This document shows, piece after piece, positions 51,073 through 60,481 of a stretch of DNA of 64,000 nucleotides. The position numbers and the translations under genes were made by a program. Position 1 is the first letter of the stretch. The number at the start of each line of letters is the position of its first letter. The DNA is from Ruminococcus flavefaciens (GTDB taxonomy: Bacteria; Bacillota; Clostridia; Oscillospirales; Ruminococcaceae). The stretch lies in contig DFHF01000007.1 of NCBI GenBank assembly GCA_002371825.1, positions 34,493-98,492 of the forward strand. Reading direction: 5' to 3'. The notes below the pieces were generated by a model. That model was given only the letters and a program-made list of their open reading frames with translations, was not told the DNA's origin and did no database searches.

Positions 51073-54000
51073 ATGTTTGAGAGAACAAGAACGGTCAAAA
51101 GGATCGTAAGTGTTTCCGCAGCAGCTATGTGTATTCTTTCCTCACTGAGGATAGCTCCGGAAACTGAATTTACTGCTTTTGCAGTAACAAATATGTCTGC
51201 ATTTGAAATAACTGAGGATATGCAGATAGGCTGGAACCTGGGCAACACACTGGATGCTTACGGTACAGTCACAGGCCTCTCCACTGAGACCTGCTGGGGA
51301 AATCCCGTAACCACAAAAGCAATGATCGATGCCGTTAAGGCTAAGGGCTTCAACACAGTGAGAATACCTACTACCTGGTACAATCACCTTGACGGAGACA
51401 ACAATATCGACTCTGCATGGATGGCAAGAGTAAAGGAAGTCGTTGACTACGCTATAGACAACGATATGTACGTTATCCTCAATCTCCACCACGAAAACTG
51501 GGTGGACAGAGCAGATCTGGGCACTGCTTATGACGAGATGAAGCCGAAATTCCTCAAGATCTGGACTCAGATCAATAATCAGTTCAAGGATTACGATCAG
51601 CACCTTATCTTTGAATCAATGAACGAACCAAGAGCTAAGGGCACCACACACGAATGGTGGGGACCTCAGCAGAATGAATTAGATACGATAAATAACCTCA
51701 ACGCTGACTTCGTAAAACTCGTAAGAAGCTCCGATTCACCCTATGCAAAGAATCGTCTCCTTATGATCCCCGGATACTGTGCTTCAAGCGACAGCACTAT
51801 CTACTCTAAGATAGTCGTTCCGGATGATGACTTCGTTGCAGTTTCCATACACGCTTACTCACCTTATGACTTCGCTATGAATGCTGAGGTGGCAAGCCAC
51901 GATACTTTCACAGAAAAGTACTCAACAGACCTTACAAATATCCTGGAAGGCATCAGAAAGACCTTCATTGCCAACGATATCCCTGTTGTTATCGGTGAGT
52001 TTGGTACATCCAACTTCAATAACACAGAGGCAAGAGTTCAGTGGGCTGACCAGTACATCTCTACTACAAAGGCCTACGGTATCCCATGTGTTCTCTGGGA
52101 TAACAACGTTATATCCAGCTCACAGAGCCCCGGAGAATGCCACGGCTATCTGGACAGAGGCTCTCTGAAATGGTATTCAGCATCCGAGCCTGTCGTTGAC
52201 AAGATGATGAGCGTTCTCGCTGATGACTCTATCAAGTGGGGCGGAACAAAGCAGGGCGTTCAGTACAGTCACGACGATATCACCACAGGAAAGATCCTTT
52301 CCGATAAGTCTCAGAAGATAGATGCTTCCGTTAAGGACGGCAACTGCTCTTCTCCTGTTGATGTGACATGGGCTCAGATAGAGGGCGGAGATGTTGCAGT
52401 CAAGTTCACAGGTGATGAGCCTGTTATCGCCTTCACAGACGGCGACTGGGATAACTGGACAGAAGTCAAGCCCTATGACGTCAAGGATGGCATTGCTTAC
52501 TACTCTGCAAAACATATCCAGCAGGCATGGACTGCTAAAACAGATATCGGACATCTCTTCGTAAGAACAAACGGAGTTACCACAGTTCAGACTATAGCTA
52601 TTATCGGCGGCTCTGAAGTTCCGGACGCTCCTGTTGACAAAACTATCAAGTATAAGATAGACCTTAGCGGTGCAGATATGAATGGAACACTTGTTATAGA
52701 CTTTGAAGGTACTCCCGGCGCTTTCAATAACGGCTGTGTAGGCTACGCAAACGGCGCTGACTGGGAAGCTATCGAGTGGGAAGGTTCTTTCGACTCAAAC
52801 GGAAAGCTCCAGATAAAGGTGCCTATGAGCAAATTCAAGATCACTCCCTCCGGAGCTGAAGTGCAGGTATGGTGGCATGACGGCGAGATAGAAATGAAGA
52901 AGTACGAAGTTACTGGTTCATCTTCCGTTGTTACAACTACCACTACTACCAGCAGCAATAATAATACTACTACAACTACAACTACTACATCAGATGTTCA
53001 GTCCGACGGCAAGGGATTCTATGTTGACGGCCAGACTATCCGTGATGCAAACGGTCAGGAGTTCATCATGCGTGGTGTCAATATCGCTCATGCATGGTAC
53101 AAGAACAACACTGAACAGTCTATCAAAGCTGCTGCTTCAAAGGGCACAAACGTTGTAAGAATCGTCTGCGCTGACGGCGGTCAGTGGACAAAGACATCTG
53201 CTGACGAGCTTAAGAAGATCATCGGCTGGTGTAAGGAAAATAACCAGATATGTATCCTTGAAGCTCACGATGCTACAGGCAGCAACAATATCGATGATAT
53301 CGTAAAGGCTGCTGAGTACTGGGCTGAGATGAAGGATATACTCAACGAGAACAAGGCTTATGTCATCCTCAATATCGCAAACGAGTGGTACGGCGACTGG
53401 AACAGCGCTACATGGGCTGAGGGAAGCGAAAAGGCTATCAAGGTCATCCGTGATGCCGGAATAAAGAATATGATAATGATCGACGCTGCCGGCTGGGGAC
53501 AGTATCCCAAGTCTATCGGCGAAAAGGGCGCAGAGGTATTCGCTTCTGACCCTGATAAGAACACTGTATTCTCCGCTCATCTCTATGAGTATGCAGGCGG
53601 TACAGCTCAGATGGTAAAGGACAATATCGATTCAGCCCTCACCTGCGGCGCTCCCGTAGTTATCGGCGAATTCGGCTACAAGCACACTGACGGCGACGTT
53701 GATGAAGCAACTATCATGAGCTACTGTGCAGAGAAGAATATGGGATACCTTGCATGGTCATGGAAGGGCAACAGCGGCGGTGTTGAATACCTCGACCTTT
53801 CAAATGACTGGGACGGCACAGACCTTACCGAGTGGGGCAAGATCTACTTCGACGAGATCGCAGGCAAGGCAAAAACAGCCTCCGTATTCTCCGGAAGCAC
53901 TCCCGACAGCAAGTATCTGGCCGGCGACGCTGACTGCGACGGCTTTGTAAAGATGAACGATGCAGTACTCATCATGCAGTCTATCTCAAATGGAGACAAG

Positions 54001-54144
54001 TACGGCGTTGGCAAGCCTGACGGTATCACAGATATTGGCGCTAAGAACGCTGACTGCGACGGCAAGGCAGGCATCTCTCCTAACGATGCTCTTACCATTC
54101 AGCAGTACCTCCTTAAGATAGTTACATCTCTTCCAGTTAAATAA
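51073..54144 (+). CDS. Bifunctional cellulosomal cellulase/mannanase (GH5_4-CBM-CBM-GH5_8-dockerin)
   Basis: A 1023-residue secreted enzyme. After a signal peptide, a GH5 subfamily 4-type endoglucanase domain (about 40-385) has acid/base Glu185 in SMNEPR, nucleophile Glu309 in VIGEFGTSN and the MQIGWNLGNTLDAY opening. Two beta-rich modules follow (about 390-515 and 525-613); the second has VQVWWHDGEIEMKKYEV and is similar to the GH9 module at 15688, perhaps CBM80-type. A Thr/Asn linker leads to a GH5 subfamily 8-type mannanase (about 650-935) with GFYVDGQTIRDANGQEFIMR, Glu771 in ANEWYG and Glu866 in IGEFGYKH, then a dockerin (950 to end). It should cut cellulose or glucans and mannan. GGAGGAT precedes the ATG. 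Confidence 0.93.
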   Translation: MFERTRTVKRIVSVSAAAMCILSSLRIAPETEFTAFAVTNMSAFEITEDMQIGWNLGNTLDAYGTVTGLSTETCWGNPVTTKAMIDAVKAKGFNTVRIPTTWYNHLDGDNNIDSAWMARVKEVVDYAIDNDMYVILNLHHENWVDRADLGTAYDEMKPKFLKIWTQINNQFKDYDQHLIFESMNEPRAKGTTHEWWGPQQNELDTINNLNADFVKLVRSSDSPYAKNRLLMIPGYCASSDSTIYSKIVVPDDDFVAVSIHAYSPYDFAMNAEVASHDTFTEKYSTDLTNILEGIRKTFIANDIPVVIGEFGTSNFNNTEARVQWADQYISTTKAYGIPCVLWDNNVISSSQSPGECHGYLDRGSLKWYSASEPVVDKMMSVLADDSIKWGGTKQGVQYSHDDITTGKILSDKSQKIDASVKDGNCSSPVDVTWAQIEGGDVAVKFTGDEPVIAFTDGDWDNWTEVKPYDVKDGIAYYSAKHIQQAWTAKTDIGHLFVRTNGVTTVQTIAIIGGSEVPDAPVDKTIKYKIDLSGADMNGTLVIDFEGTPGAFNNGCVGYANGADWEAIEWEGSFDSNGKLQIKVPMSKFKITPSGAEVQVWWHDGEIEMKKYEVTGSSSVVTTTTTTSSNNNTTTTTTTTSDVQSDGKGFYVDGQTIRDANGQEFIMRGVNIAHAWYKNNTEQSIKAAASKGTNVVRIVCADGGQWTKTSADELKKIIGWCKENNQICILEAHDATGSNNIDDIVKAAEYWAEMKDILNENKAYVILNIANEWYGDWNSATWAEGSEKAIKVIRDAGIKNMIMIDAAGWGQYPKSIGEKGAEVFASDPDKNTVFSAHLYEYAGGTAQMVKDNIDSALTCGAPVVIGEFGYKHTDGDVDEATIMSYCAEKNMGYLAWSWKGNSGGVEYLDLSNDWDGTDLTEWGKIYFDEIAGKAKTASVFSGSTPDSKYLAGDADCDGFVKMNDAVLIMQSISNGDKYGVGKPDGITDIGAKNADCDGKAGISPNDALTIQQYLLKIVTSLPVK

Positions 54145-54205
54145 TGCTTATTTGAGCAGATAAGCATTTGCATCTATAGGTGAAGAAAAAATAAAAAGAA
54201 AAAGG

Positions 54206-54242
54206 AAATACCTCCCGGAAGCTTATTCCGGGAGGTATTTCT
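54206..54242 (+). terminator. Bidirectional terminator between the GH5 and LtaS-like genes
   Basis: AAATACCTCCCGGAA pairs with TTCCGGGAGGTATTT. A and T runs on both sides serve both convergent genes. Confidence 0.9.
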
Positions 54243-54246
54243 GTTG

Positions 54247-56328
54247 TTACTGTATAAATTCCTTTATTGGATATATTTCAGTTACATCGCCGTTTTTGAC
54301 CATTTCATCAAGTGTATCAGAATCGCCTTCATAGGTGTACGCATAGAAGGTATTGTAATCTGAATGGTACATCTGGTTGCCGTAGATCTTGGCCTTGGGA
54401 TAATTCGCATCCTCAGTTCTGTCATACCATGTGCGCTCACGGACACTGTCCTCATCAAAGTCATATATGGACGGGCCAAATTCCTTCTCAGCAGTCTCCT
54501 TGTCAAATCCGGCATTCACTGCAAATGTTGAAAGAAGGTCTGTGAAGTACATCGGAGAATTGTTTACTTCAAACCTGTCATGGGAGGTATTTGCCTCCTT
54601 TATCATAAATATGGGAGTTGCTCCGGTCTCACCAACAGAATGTTCACCATGATCTGAGGTCACTATTATAACAGAATCATCATACACTCCCATTTCTTTA
54701 AGCTGATCGATATAGGAACGGGTAATATCGAAGCAGGTATCCATCTCATCATATATATTACATGGATAATGTGTACCCTTAGTATGCTGGATTATGAAAT
54801 AATTGTCGTCATTATCTGCGGGACTTAGCTTTGTATGAGCAAGGAAATCAGAGTTTTCGTAGTATTTATATCCGAAATCGAAGATCACTATATTCTCAAA
54901 GCTCAGCTTCTCTTCATCAACAAATCTCTTTGCTGCAAAAGGCAGTGCCCTGTACATTTCAAGGCTATGGAGATTTGTCCTGAGCATATCACGATGAACT
55001 GTTGAAGGCTTCATCCGCACCGCCTTTTCACTGTAGGCTGCATTATCAAATATACCGTTCCAGTCAAGGGCAGTACCGCCGTTCATATTGTATGCATTGA
55101 CCCTGTAGCCCATATCGTGAAGTCCGCCATAAAATGCCTCTGCTTTTGGCCCCTTCCAGGCCTTTTCAAAGAACTCACTTCCGGTCAGCTCATTATCGAA
55201 GTCAATACCGCTGAACATCTGTGCAAAGGACATTGTGGTGAAATCGTAAACACTGCAGGTATTTGTATATACTGTAAAATCCTTGAAGTCGTCAAGCTTT
55301 TCCGGATGCTCCTTCATTATTTTATCTATGTACTTATTATCAGCAGCATCGTATACAAGAACAATAACGTTCTTGTGCTTTGATACTGTGTACATCTCAT
55401 CTGTGGTCATGTAGGCATGATTATGAGTGCCGAAAAGGTCATTCTTTGATGTAGACACCATAGTCACTGCTGTAATGACATGAAGAGCAAGCATTGCCGC
55501 AGGAACTATAGTTGAAAGCTTATCCCACAGCTTCCGGTTGAATTTAAGCATGAGCAGAGGCACTGCTATGATGAAAAGCCATACTGCACCATTGAACACT
55601 GCAAAGCCTGCGTGTTTCTTCCAGTCGAATTCCTGCATACCTATCATATCCAGGCGGTTGTTCATGAACATATACTGTACATAGACCGCAAGAATAAGTC
55701 CCATAACTATGCTCATGCCTATATTGAAATGCTTCTCCCTGACGCCAAGTATAATAACTGCAAGACTTAGAGTGAGCATTACGAAATCCCAGAGCATTGT
55801 GGGAAGAAGCTGCTGATAGTAAAAGGGAAAGTCTGCAAAATTATTCACAAATGTATCTGTGGCAAGATATATGGTCAATATGAAGCTAAGGGCTGAAGAC
55901 ATCAGGCCCGCAGCAAGTATCTTTTTCTTCCCTCGCCTTAAAATATAGCCTAAAACTGAAGAAAAAACAATATACAGCACAATAAGATCAAATGGGATCG
56001 CTATCAGGTATAACAGTCCTTTGCTTAGTGAGATCTCTGCTTTAGAAGCAGTTACTGTCATTATCGCCGTTATATAAGCTGACATTACCGCCGCAGCTAT
56101 ATGTCCCAGCACCGGAAGTTCCTGAATATGCTTCTGCATATGTGAAAGCTGTACCTCTAAAGCCAGTACAAGTATCACTATTCCAAAGAACAGCCAGTCT
56201 AACCAGAATGCCCTTACTGCTGTAAATATACTTAATACGCAGGTGACCGCTTCTAAGGGTATACGAAGCTTAGAATATCGTTTTTCAAATATATCTGAAA
56301 TTTTATTAGCTTTTTTTGTAAGAAACAC
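54247..56328 (-). CDS. LtaS-like membrane sulfatase/phosphotransferase
   Basis: A 693-residue polytopic enzyme with seven to nine transmembrane helices in residues 20-290 and an extracellular alkaline-phosphatase-fold domain (about 315-680). The domain has VIVLVYDAADNKYIDK (metal Asp), YDFTTMSFAQMFSG (nucleophile Thr) and VIIVTSDHGEHSVGE (metal Asp-His). These are hallmarks of lipoteichoic acid synthase and phosphoglycerol- or phosphoethanolamine-transferase relatives. The N-terminal region is longer than in LtaS, so the transferred group is uncertain. It starts with GTG, preceded by AGGAGGAAG. Confidence 0.85.
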   Translation of the reverse strand: MFLTKKANKISDIFEKRYSKLRIPLEAVTCVLSIFTAVRAFWLDWLFFGIVILVLALEVQLSHMQKHIQELPVLGHIAAAVMSAYITAIMTVTASKAEISLSKGLLYLIAIPFDLIVLYIVFSSVLGYILRRGKKKILAAGLMSSALSFILTIYLATDTFVNNFADFPFYYQQLLPTMLWDFVMLTLSLAVIILGVREKHFNIGMSIVMGLILAVYVQYMFMNNRLDMIGMQEFDWKKHAGFAVFNGAVWLFIIAVPLLMLKFNRKLWDKLSTIVPAAMLALHVITAVTMVSTSKNDLFGTHNHAYMTTDEMYTVSKHKNVIVLVYDAADNKYIDKIMKEHPEKLDDFKDFTVYTNTCSVYDFTTMSFAQMFSGIDFDNELTGSEFFEKAWKGPKAEAFYGGLHDMGYRVNAYNMNGGTALDWNGIFDNAAYSEKAVRMKPSTVHRDMLRTNLHSLEMYRALPFAAKRFVDEEKLSFENIVIFDFGYKYYENSDFLAHTKLSPADNDDNYFIIQHTKGTHYPCNIYDEMDTCFDITRSYIDQLKEMGVYDDSVIIVTSDHGEHSVGETGATPIFMIKEANTSHDRFEVNNSPMYFTDLLSTFAVNAGFDKETAEKEFGPSIYDFDEDSVRERTWYDRTEDANYPKAKIYGNQMYHSDYNTFYAYTYEGDSDTLDEMVKNGDVTEIYPIKEFIQ

Positions 56329-56377
56329 TTTCCAACTTCCTCCTAAAATTTTTTAACTTGTCAGCAATGATATGATA

Positions 56378-56406
56378 ATTATATCACAAATGCTTGAAAA
56401 TAGCAA
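56378..56406 (-). promoter_or_regulatory. Promoter of the LtaS-like gene
   Basis: Minus strand TTGCTA (56401-56406) and TATAAT (56378-56383), 17-base spacer. Confidence 0.7.
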
Positions 56407-56495
56407 GAGGAGCAGCAAAAAAGCCTGCTGAGACTGTTTGCTTTTATCCTGTTATGCCCTGACCGGTCAGATAATGCGGCTTTTGCTCTGTACTA

Positions 56496-56525
56496 TTGAC
56501 AAATTGTCCACCGGTGTGGTAAAAT
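56496..56525 (+). promoter_or_regulatory. Promoter of the ricin/GH43 gene
   Basis: TTGACA (56496-56501) and TAAAAT (56520-56525), 18-base spacer, 37 bases before the start codon. Confidence 0.72.
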
Positions 56526-56562
56526 CATACTAAAGAAATTGTACAAAAAAGGAGCTGGATTT

Positions 56563-59481
56563 ATGAAAAAATTATCAGCACTGACTGCGGCCGCAATTCT
56601 GGCAGGCACTTTCAGTCTGAATGCTCATGCAGGCGGAGTCAATTTCCGGGCTGAAAATACTGCTCTTGATATGAAAGGCGATATCGTGGGAACAGCTTCA
56701 GCAGATACTGTTGGCGACGTCATTTGCGGCTGTGACTATACAATTATGGTAAGACTCAGCGGAAAATTCATCACTGCTGCCTCTGACGGCAATGTTCATC
56801 AGTGGGAAAAGCTGAGCGGAGACTCTCAGACCTGGCGGATAATAAGTGCAGGCGACGGAAAATGCGCTTTCCTCTCCGCTGAAAACGGTCTTGCTATGAC
56901 TGTGGACAAGGGGGACTCTTCAAACGGAAATAATATATACCTTTCCGAATATGAAGACTCGGCCGCTCAGCACTTCATCCTTCACCGCACTGACGATGCC
57001 TATTATATCACTGCGGAATGTTCCGGGAATACAGCTCTTGATGTGTACGACATAAGCCATGAAAACGGCGCAAACATCGATCAGTGGGACTACTGGGGCG
57101 GTGAGGGACAGAAATTCTATATCCGCCCCGTCAATAATGAATACCGCTTCCTCAGAGGCGATCTTGACCACAACGGACGTGTGGACTCCTTCGACCTTAC
57201 CCTTCTGCAAATGGGTATCAGCGGCGGATTCGATCAGATCACAGAGCAGATAGCTGATCTCTCCGGAAACGGGACCGCCGGCAGTGAGGATATCAGCATC
57301 CTGACAGATTTCATACTCGGAAATGATACCGATATCTCACCCTATGTCACTATCCCCTATGAAAAGCCGGATGTGGCATATCTCTTCGCTTATTTCCTCG
57401 GAAATGCTCCTGAGCAGGAGCGGCTCAGCTATGCTATAAGTACAGACGGCTATCATTTCAAAGCCCTCAACAACGGAAATGCTGTCTGGAAATCCGGAGC
57501 AGGCACCGAATGTATCCGTGACCCATATATCTTCAAGGGACAGGACGGACTGTATTACCTGCTTGCTACGGATATGAAGTCCTCTCTTGGCTGGAGCAGC
57601 AACCGCAATATCATCACAGCAAAGTCCACAGACCTGGTACACTGGTTCGACGATACTATTATAGAAGTCGCAAACAAGTACCCGCTTATGATGGGAGCTG
57701 ACCGTGCGTGGGCGCCTCAGGCCATATATGACCCGGAGAAGGACTCCTACATGATATACTTTGCTGCAAGAGTCCCCGGCCGTGATGACCGCACCATTAT
57801 GTACTATGCTTACAGCAAGGACATGAAAAAGTTCGATACAGAACCTGCTCTGCTGTTCGCTCCGGCAAATGGAAATGACGCTATTGACTCCGATATAATC
57901 TTCGAGAACGGCAAGTACTATATGTACTACAAAAATGAGACGAACAAGCGCATATACCTTGCTGAGGCCGACCATGCAAGCGGTCCCTACAAGGAGATAA
58001 AACAGGTCTCAGAGGGAAATATCGGTGTTGAGGGACCAAATATCTATAAGCTTATCGGCTCCGACAAATGGCTGATGATGTCCGACGCATACGGAAACGG
58101 ATATTATGTGATGCAGGAGACCTCAGACCTGGAAAACTTCCGGAGTCTCTCCCGTAACAGCTACAGCTTCGATTTCACTCCCCGTCACGGATATGTCATC
58201 CCCATAAATGCAGACCAGTATACAGCTCTTGTAAATGCCTATCCTTCCGCCGGACTTCACCCCATAAATACGGATATAGAGCCTGTGGTATATCATGCCG
58301 GAATAGGCGCAAAAACTGCTGTCCCCACCTATGCCGCTGCAAGATACAGTGACGGCGGAAGTGCTCAGATGTACATTGAATGGGAAAACAAGTACGGTGT
58401 TGATACCTCAAAACCAGGTGTATATAAAATGAAGGGAAAGCTGCACTCCGCCGGAGATACCTACTCAGACCCGTTTATTGAGGAGAGAGCTGACCCGTAT
58501 ATCGTTCAGGGAGGCTCATACTACTACTTCACCGCCTCATATCCGGCTTATGGAAGTGTGGACAAGGGCTATGACAGAATAGTCCTCCGCAGAAGCGATA
58601 CTGTTGCAGGACTTGCCTCCGCAGAGGAAAAAGTCATCTGGAAGGCTCATTCCAGCGGCATAATGGCAAAGCATATCTGGGCTCCGGAAATGCACTGTAT
58701 CGGCGGATACTGGTATATCTTCTTCGCCGCAGGCGCAAGCAATAATATCTGGGCTATCAGACCATATGTGCTGAAATGCGACGGCGACCCGTATACCGGA
58801 AACTGGACTGAATGCGGCCAGATGCAGGCCTCAGCAGGAGATACTGAGTCCTTTGCTAATTTCTCGCTTGATATGACCTATTTCGAGCATAACGGCAGAA
58901 GCTATGTGATATGGGCAGAGATAAAGGGAGACTCCTCACTCTTTATGGCTGAGATAGACCCCCGTGAGCCCTGGAAGCTTATTTCAAAGCCCATACTCCT
59001 GACTAAACCGGAGTATAACTGGGAGAAGGTCAACAACCGTGTCAATGAGGGCGCCGCTGTCCTCAAGACTGACAAGAAGATATATGTGTTCTTCTCCGCC
59101 TCCGGCACAGGCTCTGAATACTGCGTGGGACGTCTTGAGGCAGATATCAATGCAGACCTTATGAACGAGAAGAGCTGGAAAAAACTGGACCACCCGGTGC
59201 TCTCCACCTCTGACCTTGACGGCCCTACAGGCCCCGGACATAACAGCTTCGTTACAGATGAATACGGCGATATCCTTCTCGTATACCACGCAAGACCTGC
59301 CTCCCATGACTCGCAGGCCTGCGGCACATATAACAAGGACCCGCTGTATGACCCATGCCGCCATACAAGAATAAAGAAGGTAGTCTTTGACGGAAACGGC
59401 GACCCGGTCATAAATCTCCGTCCCGATGAGGTACTGTCTCCTGCAAACAGGGAAATAACTGCCACTATAATCGTCGGATAA
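56563..59481 (+). CDS. Secreted double GH43 enzyme with ricin-type lectin and internal dockerin
   Basis: A 972-residue secreted protein. A signal peptide (1-24) is followed by a ricin-B/CBM13 beta-trefoil (about 45-195; QxW-like repeats QTWRII, QHFILHR and QKFYIRP). An internal dockerin (205-260) has two calcium loops, DLDHNGRVDSFD and DLSGNGTAGSED. A first GH43 domain (about 270-560; CIRDPYIFKGQDG, RAWAPQAIYD and the NIGVEGPNIYKL general acid region) precedes a second, divergent GH43 domain (about 620-960; ERADPYIVQGGSYYYF, HIWAPEMHCIGGYWY, NEGAAVLKTDKK). Arabinan or arabinoxylan side chains are the likely substrates. The dockerin lies in the middle and its sequence differs from the KMNDAV class. 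GGAGCTGG precedes the ATG. Confidence 0.88.
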   Translation: MKKLSALTAAAILAGTFSLNAHAGGVNFRAENTALDMKGDIVGTASADTVGDVICGCDYTIMVRLSGKFITAASDGNVHQWEKLSGDSQTWRIISAGDGKCAFLSAENGLAMTVDKGDSSNGNNIYLSEYEDSAAQHFILHRTDDAYYITAECSGNTALDVYDISHENGANIDQWDYWGGEGQKFYIRPVNNEYRFLRGDLDHNGRVDSFDLTLLQMGISGGFDQITEQIADLSGNGTAGSEDISILTDFILGNDTDISPYVTIPYEKPDVAYLFAYFLGNAPEQERLSYAISTDGYHFKALNNGNAVWKSGAGTECIRDPYIFKGQDGLYYLLATDMKSSLGWSSNRNIITAKSTDLVHWFDDTIIEVANKYPLMMGADRAWAPQAIYDPEKDSYMIYFAARVPGRDDRTIMYYAYSKDMKKFDTEPALLFAPANGNDAIDSDIIFENGKYYMYYKNETNKRIYLAEADHASGPYKEIKQVSEGNIGVEGPNIYKLIGSDKWLMMSDAYGNGYYVMQETSDLENFRSLSRNSYSFDFTPRHGYVIPINADQYTALVNAYPSAGLHPINTDIEPVVYHAGIGAKTAVPTYAAARYSDGGSAQMYIEWENKYGVDTSKPGVYKMKGKLHSAGDTYSDPFIEERADPYIVQGGSYYYFTASYPAYGSVDKGYDRIVLRRSDTVAGLASAEEKVIWKAHSSGIMAKHIWAPEMHCIGGYWYIFFAAGASNNIWAIRPYVLKCDGDPYTGNWTECGQMQASAGDTESFANFSLDMTYFEHNGRSYVIWAEIKGDSSLFMAEIDPREPWKLISKPILLTKPEYNWEKVNNRVNEGAAVLKTDKKIYVFFSASGTGSEYCVGRLEADINADLMNEKSWKKLDHPVLSTSDLDGPTGPGHNSFVTDEYGDILLVYHARPASHDSQACGTYNKDPLYDPCRHTRIKKVVFDGNGDPVINLRPDEVLSPANREITATIIVG

Positions 59482-59486
59482 GCTTC

Positions 59487-59534
59487 AAAAGCCGCTCAGA
59501 TAAGGATAATCACCTTACTGAGCGGCTTTTTATT
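59487..59534 (+). terminator. Bidirectional terminator after the GH43 gene
   Basis: AAAAGCCGCTCAG pairs with CTGAGCGGCTTTT, with an inner AAGG/CCTT stem. Confidence 0.9.
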
Positions 59535-60336
59535 ATTGCCTTTTGGCCTCATCAAGAGCACTGTTTATCTCCGGGAAGAGCTCGCTGTAGCGTATCGAGC
59601 TTCCGGATATCTTCATTTTTGCTGAAAACAGCGACAGCGGGATACTTCTCCCCTCCCAGACAAAGGGCTCACCATTCCGTGAAGTGACTGCCTCTGCAAT
59701 GGCATCAGCCTCCGCCTCATCGGAAGTTCCTGAGGCAAGAACAAATTCGTCTCCGCCTATGCGGAAGAGTAGCATATCCTCTCCGGCAGCCTCCTCTATC
59801 CTCTTCAGAGATTCCCTTATTGCCACATCTCCGGCTTTTGTGGAAATATTATTTATAGGGATAAGCCCCTTTATATCAAAGGCAATGAGAAATGTTCCAC
59901 GGTTTGCGGCAAGGAAGTCATAGAGCTCGGTCACATCGTATTTTCTTCTTTTTTCAGACATATCGTTACCTCCGTTATCACAGGGCTCCAGCTTCGGGAA
60001 AAGTCCCGTAAAGCGGCGCTCCTTACGGAAAGAGGCCGGCGGCTCTCCCCACATCCTCGAAAAAGCTCTTGTGAAGGCTTCCGGCGAGGAATAGCCGTGG
60101 TCAAGGGCAATATCAAGCACGCTCCTGTCTGTGCCCACAAGCTCCCTCGCACAGCAGGTAAGTCTGCGGCGGGTTATGTAATCCCCTACGCTTATATTGA
60201 AGGCGTAGCGGAAAAGCTTTTGCAGAGCCGAAAGTGAACAGCAGCAGGCCGCTGCGATATCAGACTGAGAAAGCTCACCGCATAGATTATCCTCAATATA
60301 ATTGAGAGCATCGTTGAGAATACAGAGATCTTTCAA
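59533..60336 (-). CDS. AraC-family regulator fused to a GGDEF domain
   Basis: A 267-residue protein. The N-terminal 100 residues are an AraC double helix-turn-helix (LSQSDIAAACCCSLSALQKL, then VLDIALDHGYSSPEAFTRAFSRMWGEPPASFRK). Residues about 140-265 are a short GGDEF-type domain with an intact RIGGDEFVLASG signature and LIAFDIKGLIPINNISTKAGD. The TTG at 60336 is chosen because AAAGGAGGAGG lies six bases upstream; an ATG 13 codons earlier would sit at the very start of the transcript. HTH in front of GGDEF is an unusual order. It may link gene control to a nucleotide signal, or use GGDEF only for dimerisation. Confidence 0.85.
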   Translation of the reverse strand: MKDLCILNDALNYIEDNLCGELSQSDIAAACCCSLSALQKLFRYAFNISVGDYITRRRLTCCARELVGTDRSVLDIALDHGYSSPEAFTRAFSRMWGEPPASFRKERRFTGLFPKLEPCDNGGNDMSEKRRKYDVTELYDFLAANRGTFLIAFDIKGLIPINNISTKAGDVAIRESLKRIEEAAGEDMLLFRIGGDEFVLASGTSDEAEADAIAEAVTSRNGEPFVWEGRSIPLSLFSAKMKISGSSIRYSELFPEINSALDEAKRQ

Positions 60337-60384
60337 CCTGGCCTCCTCCTTTCTCCTTTTGATGTACCGGTTCATCTTAATGGT

Positions 60385-60413
60385 ATTATATCACATTTTT
60401 TCTGAGATGTCCT
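60385..60413 (-). promoter_or_regulatory. Probable promoter of the AraC-GGDEF gene
   Basis: Minus strand AGGACA (60408-60413) and TATAAT (60385-60390), 17-base spacer. The -10 box is perfect, the -35 box keeps only GACA. Confidence 0.55.
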
Positions 60414-60423
60414 GACTTTTTGA

Positions 60424-60452
60424 GCATATTTTTCTTCCGGCGGGAGATAATA
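60424..60452 (+). promoter_or_regulatory. Sigma-F/sigma-G-like promoter of spoVAD-spoVAE
   Basis: GCATA (60424-60428) fits the forespore -35 consensus GYWTA, and GGAGATAATA (60443-60452) fits every position of the sigma-F -10 pattern GGNRANANTW. The spacer is 14 bases, one shorter than usual. No sigma-A promoter is seen in front of the gene. Confidence 0.6.
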
Positions 60453-60481
60453 TCACTATCAAGATCATGAAGGAGTTTTTT

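Noticed and set aside
54247..56328. Several plus-strand frames of 70-90 codons opposite the LtaS-like gene
   Set aside because: Shadows of a long, well-supported membrane enzyme; none has a ribosome site or known domain.
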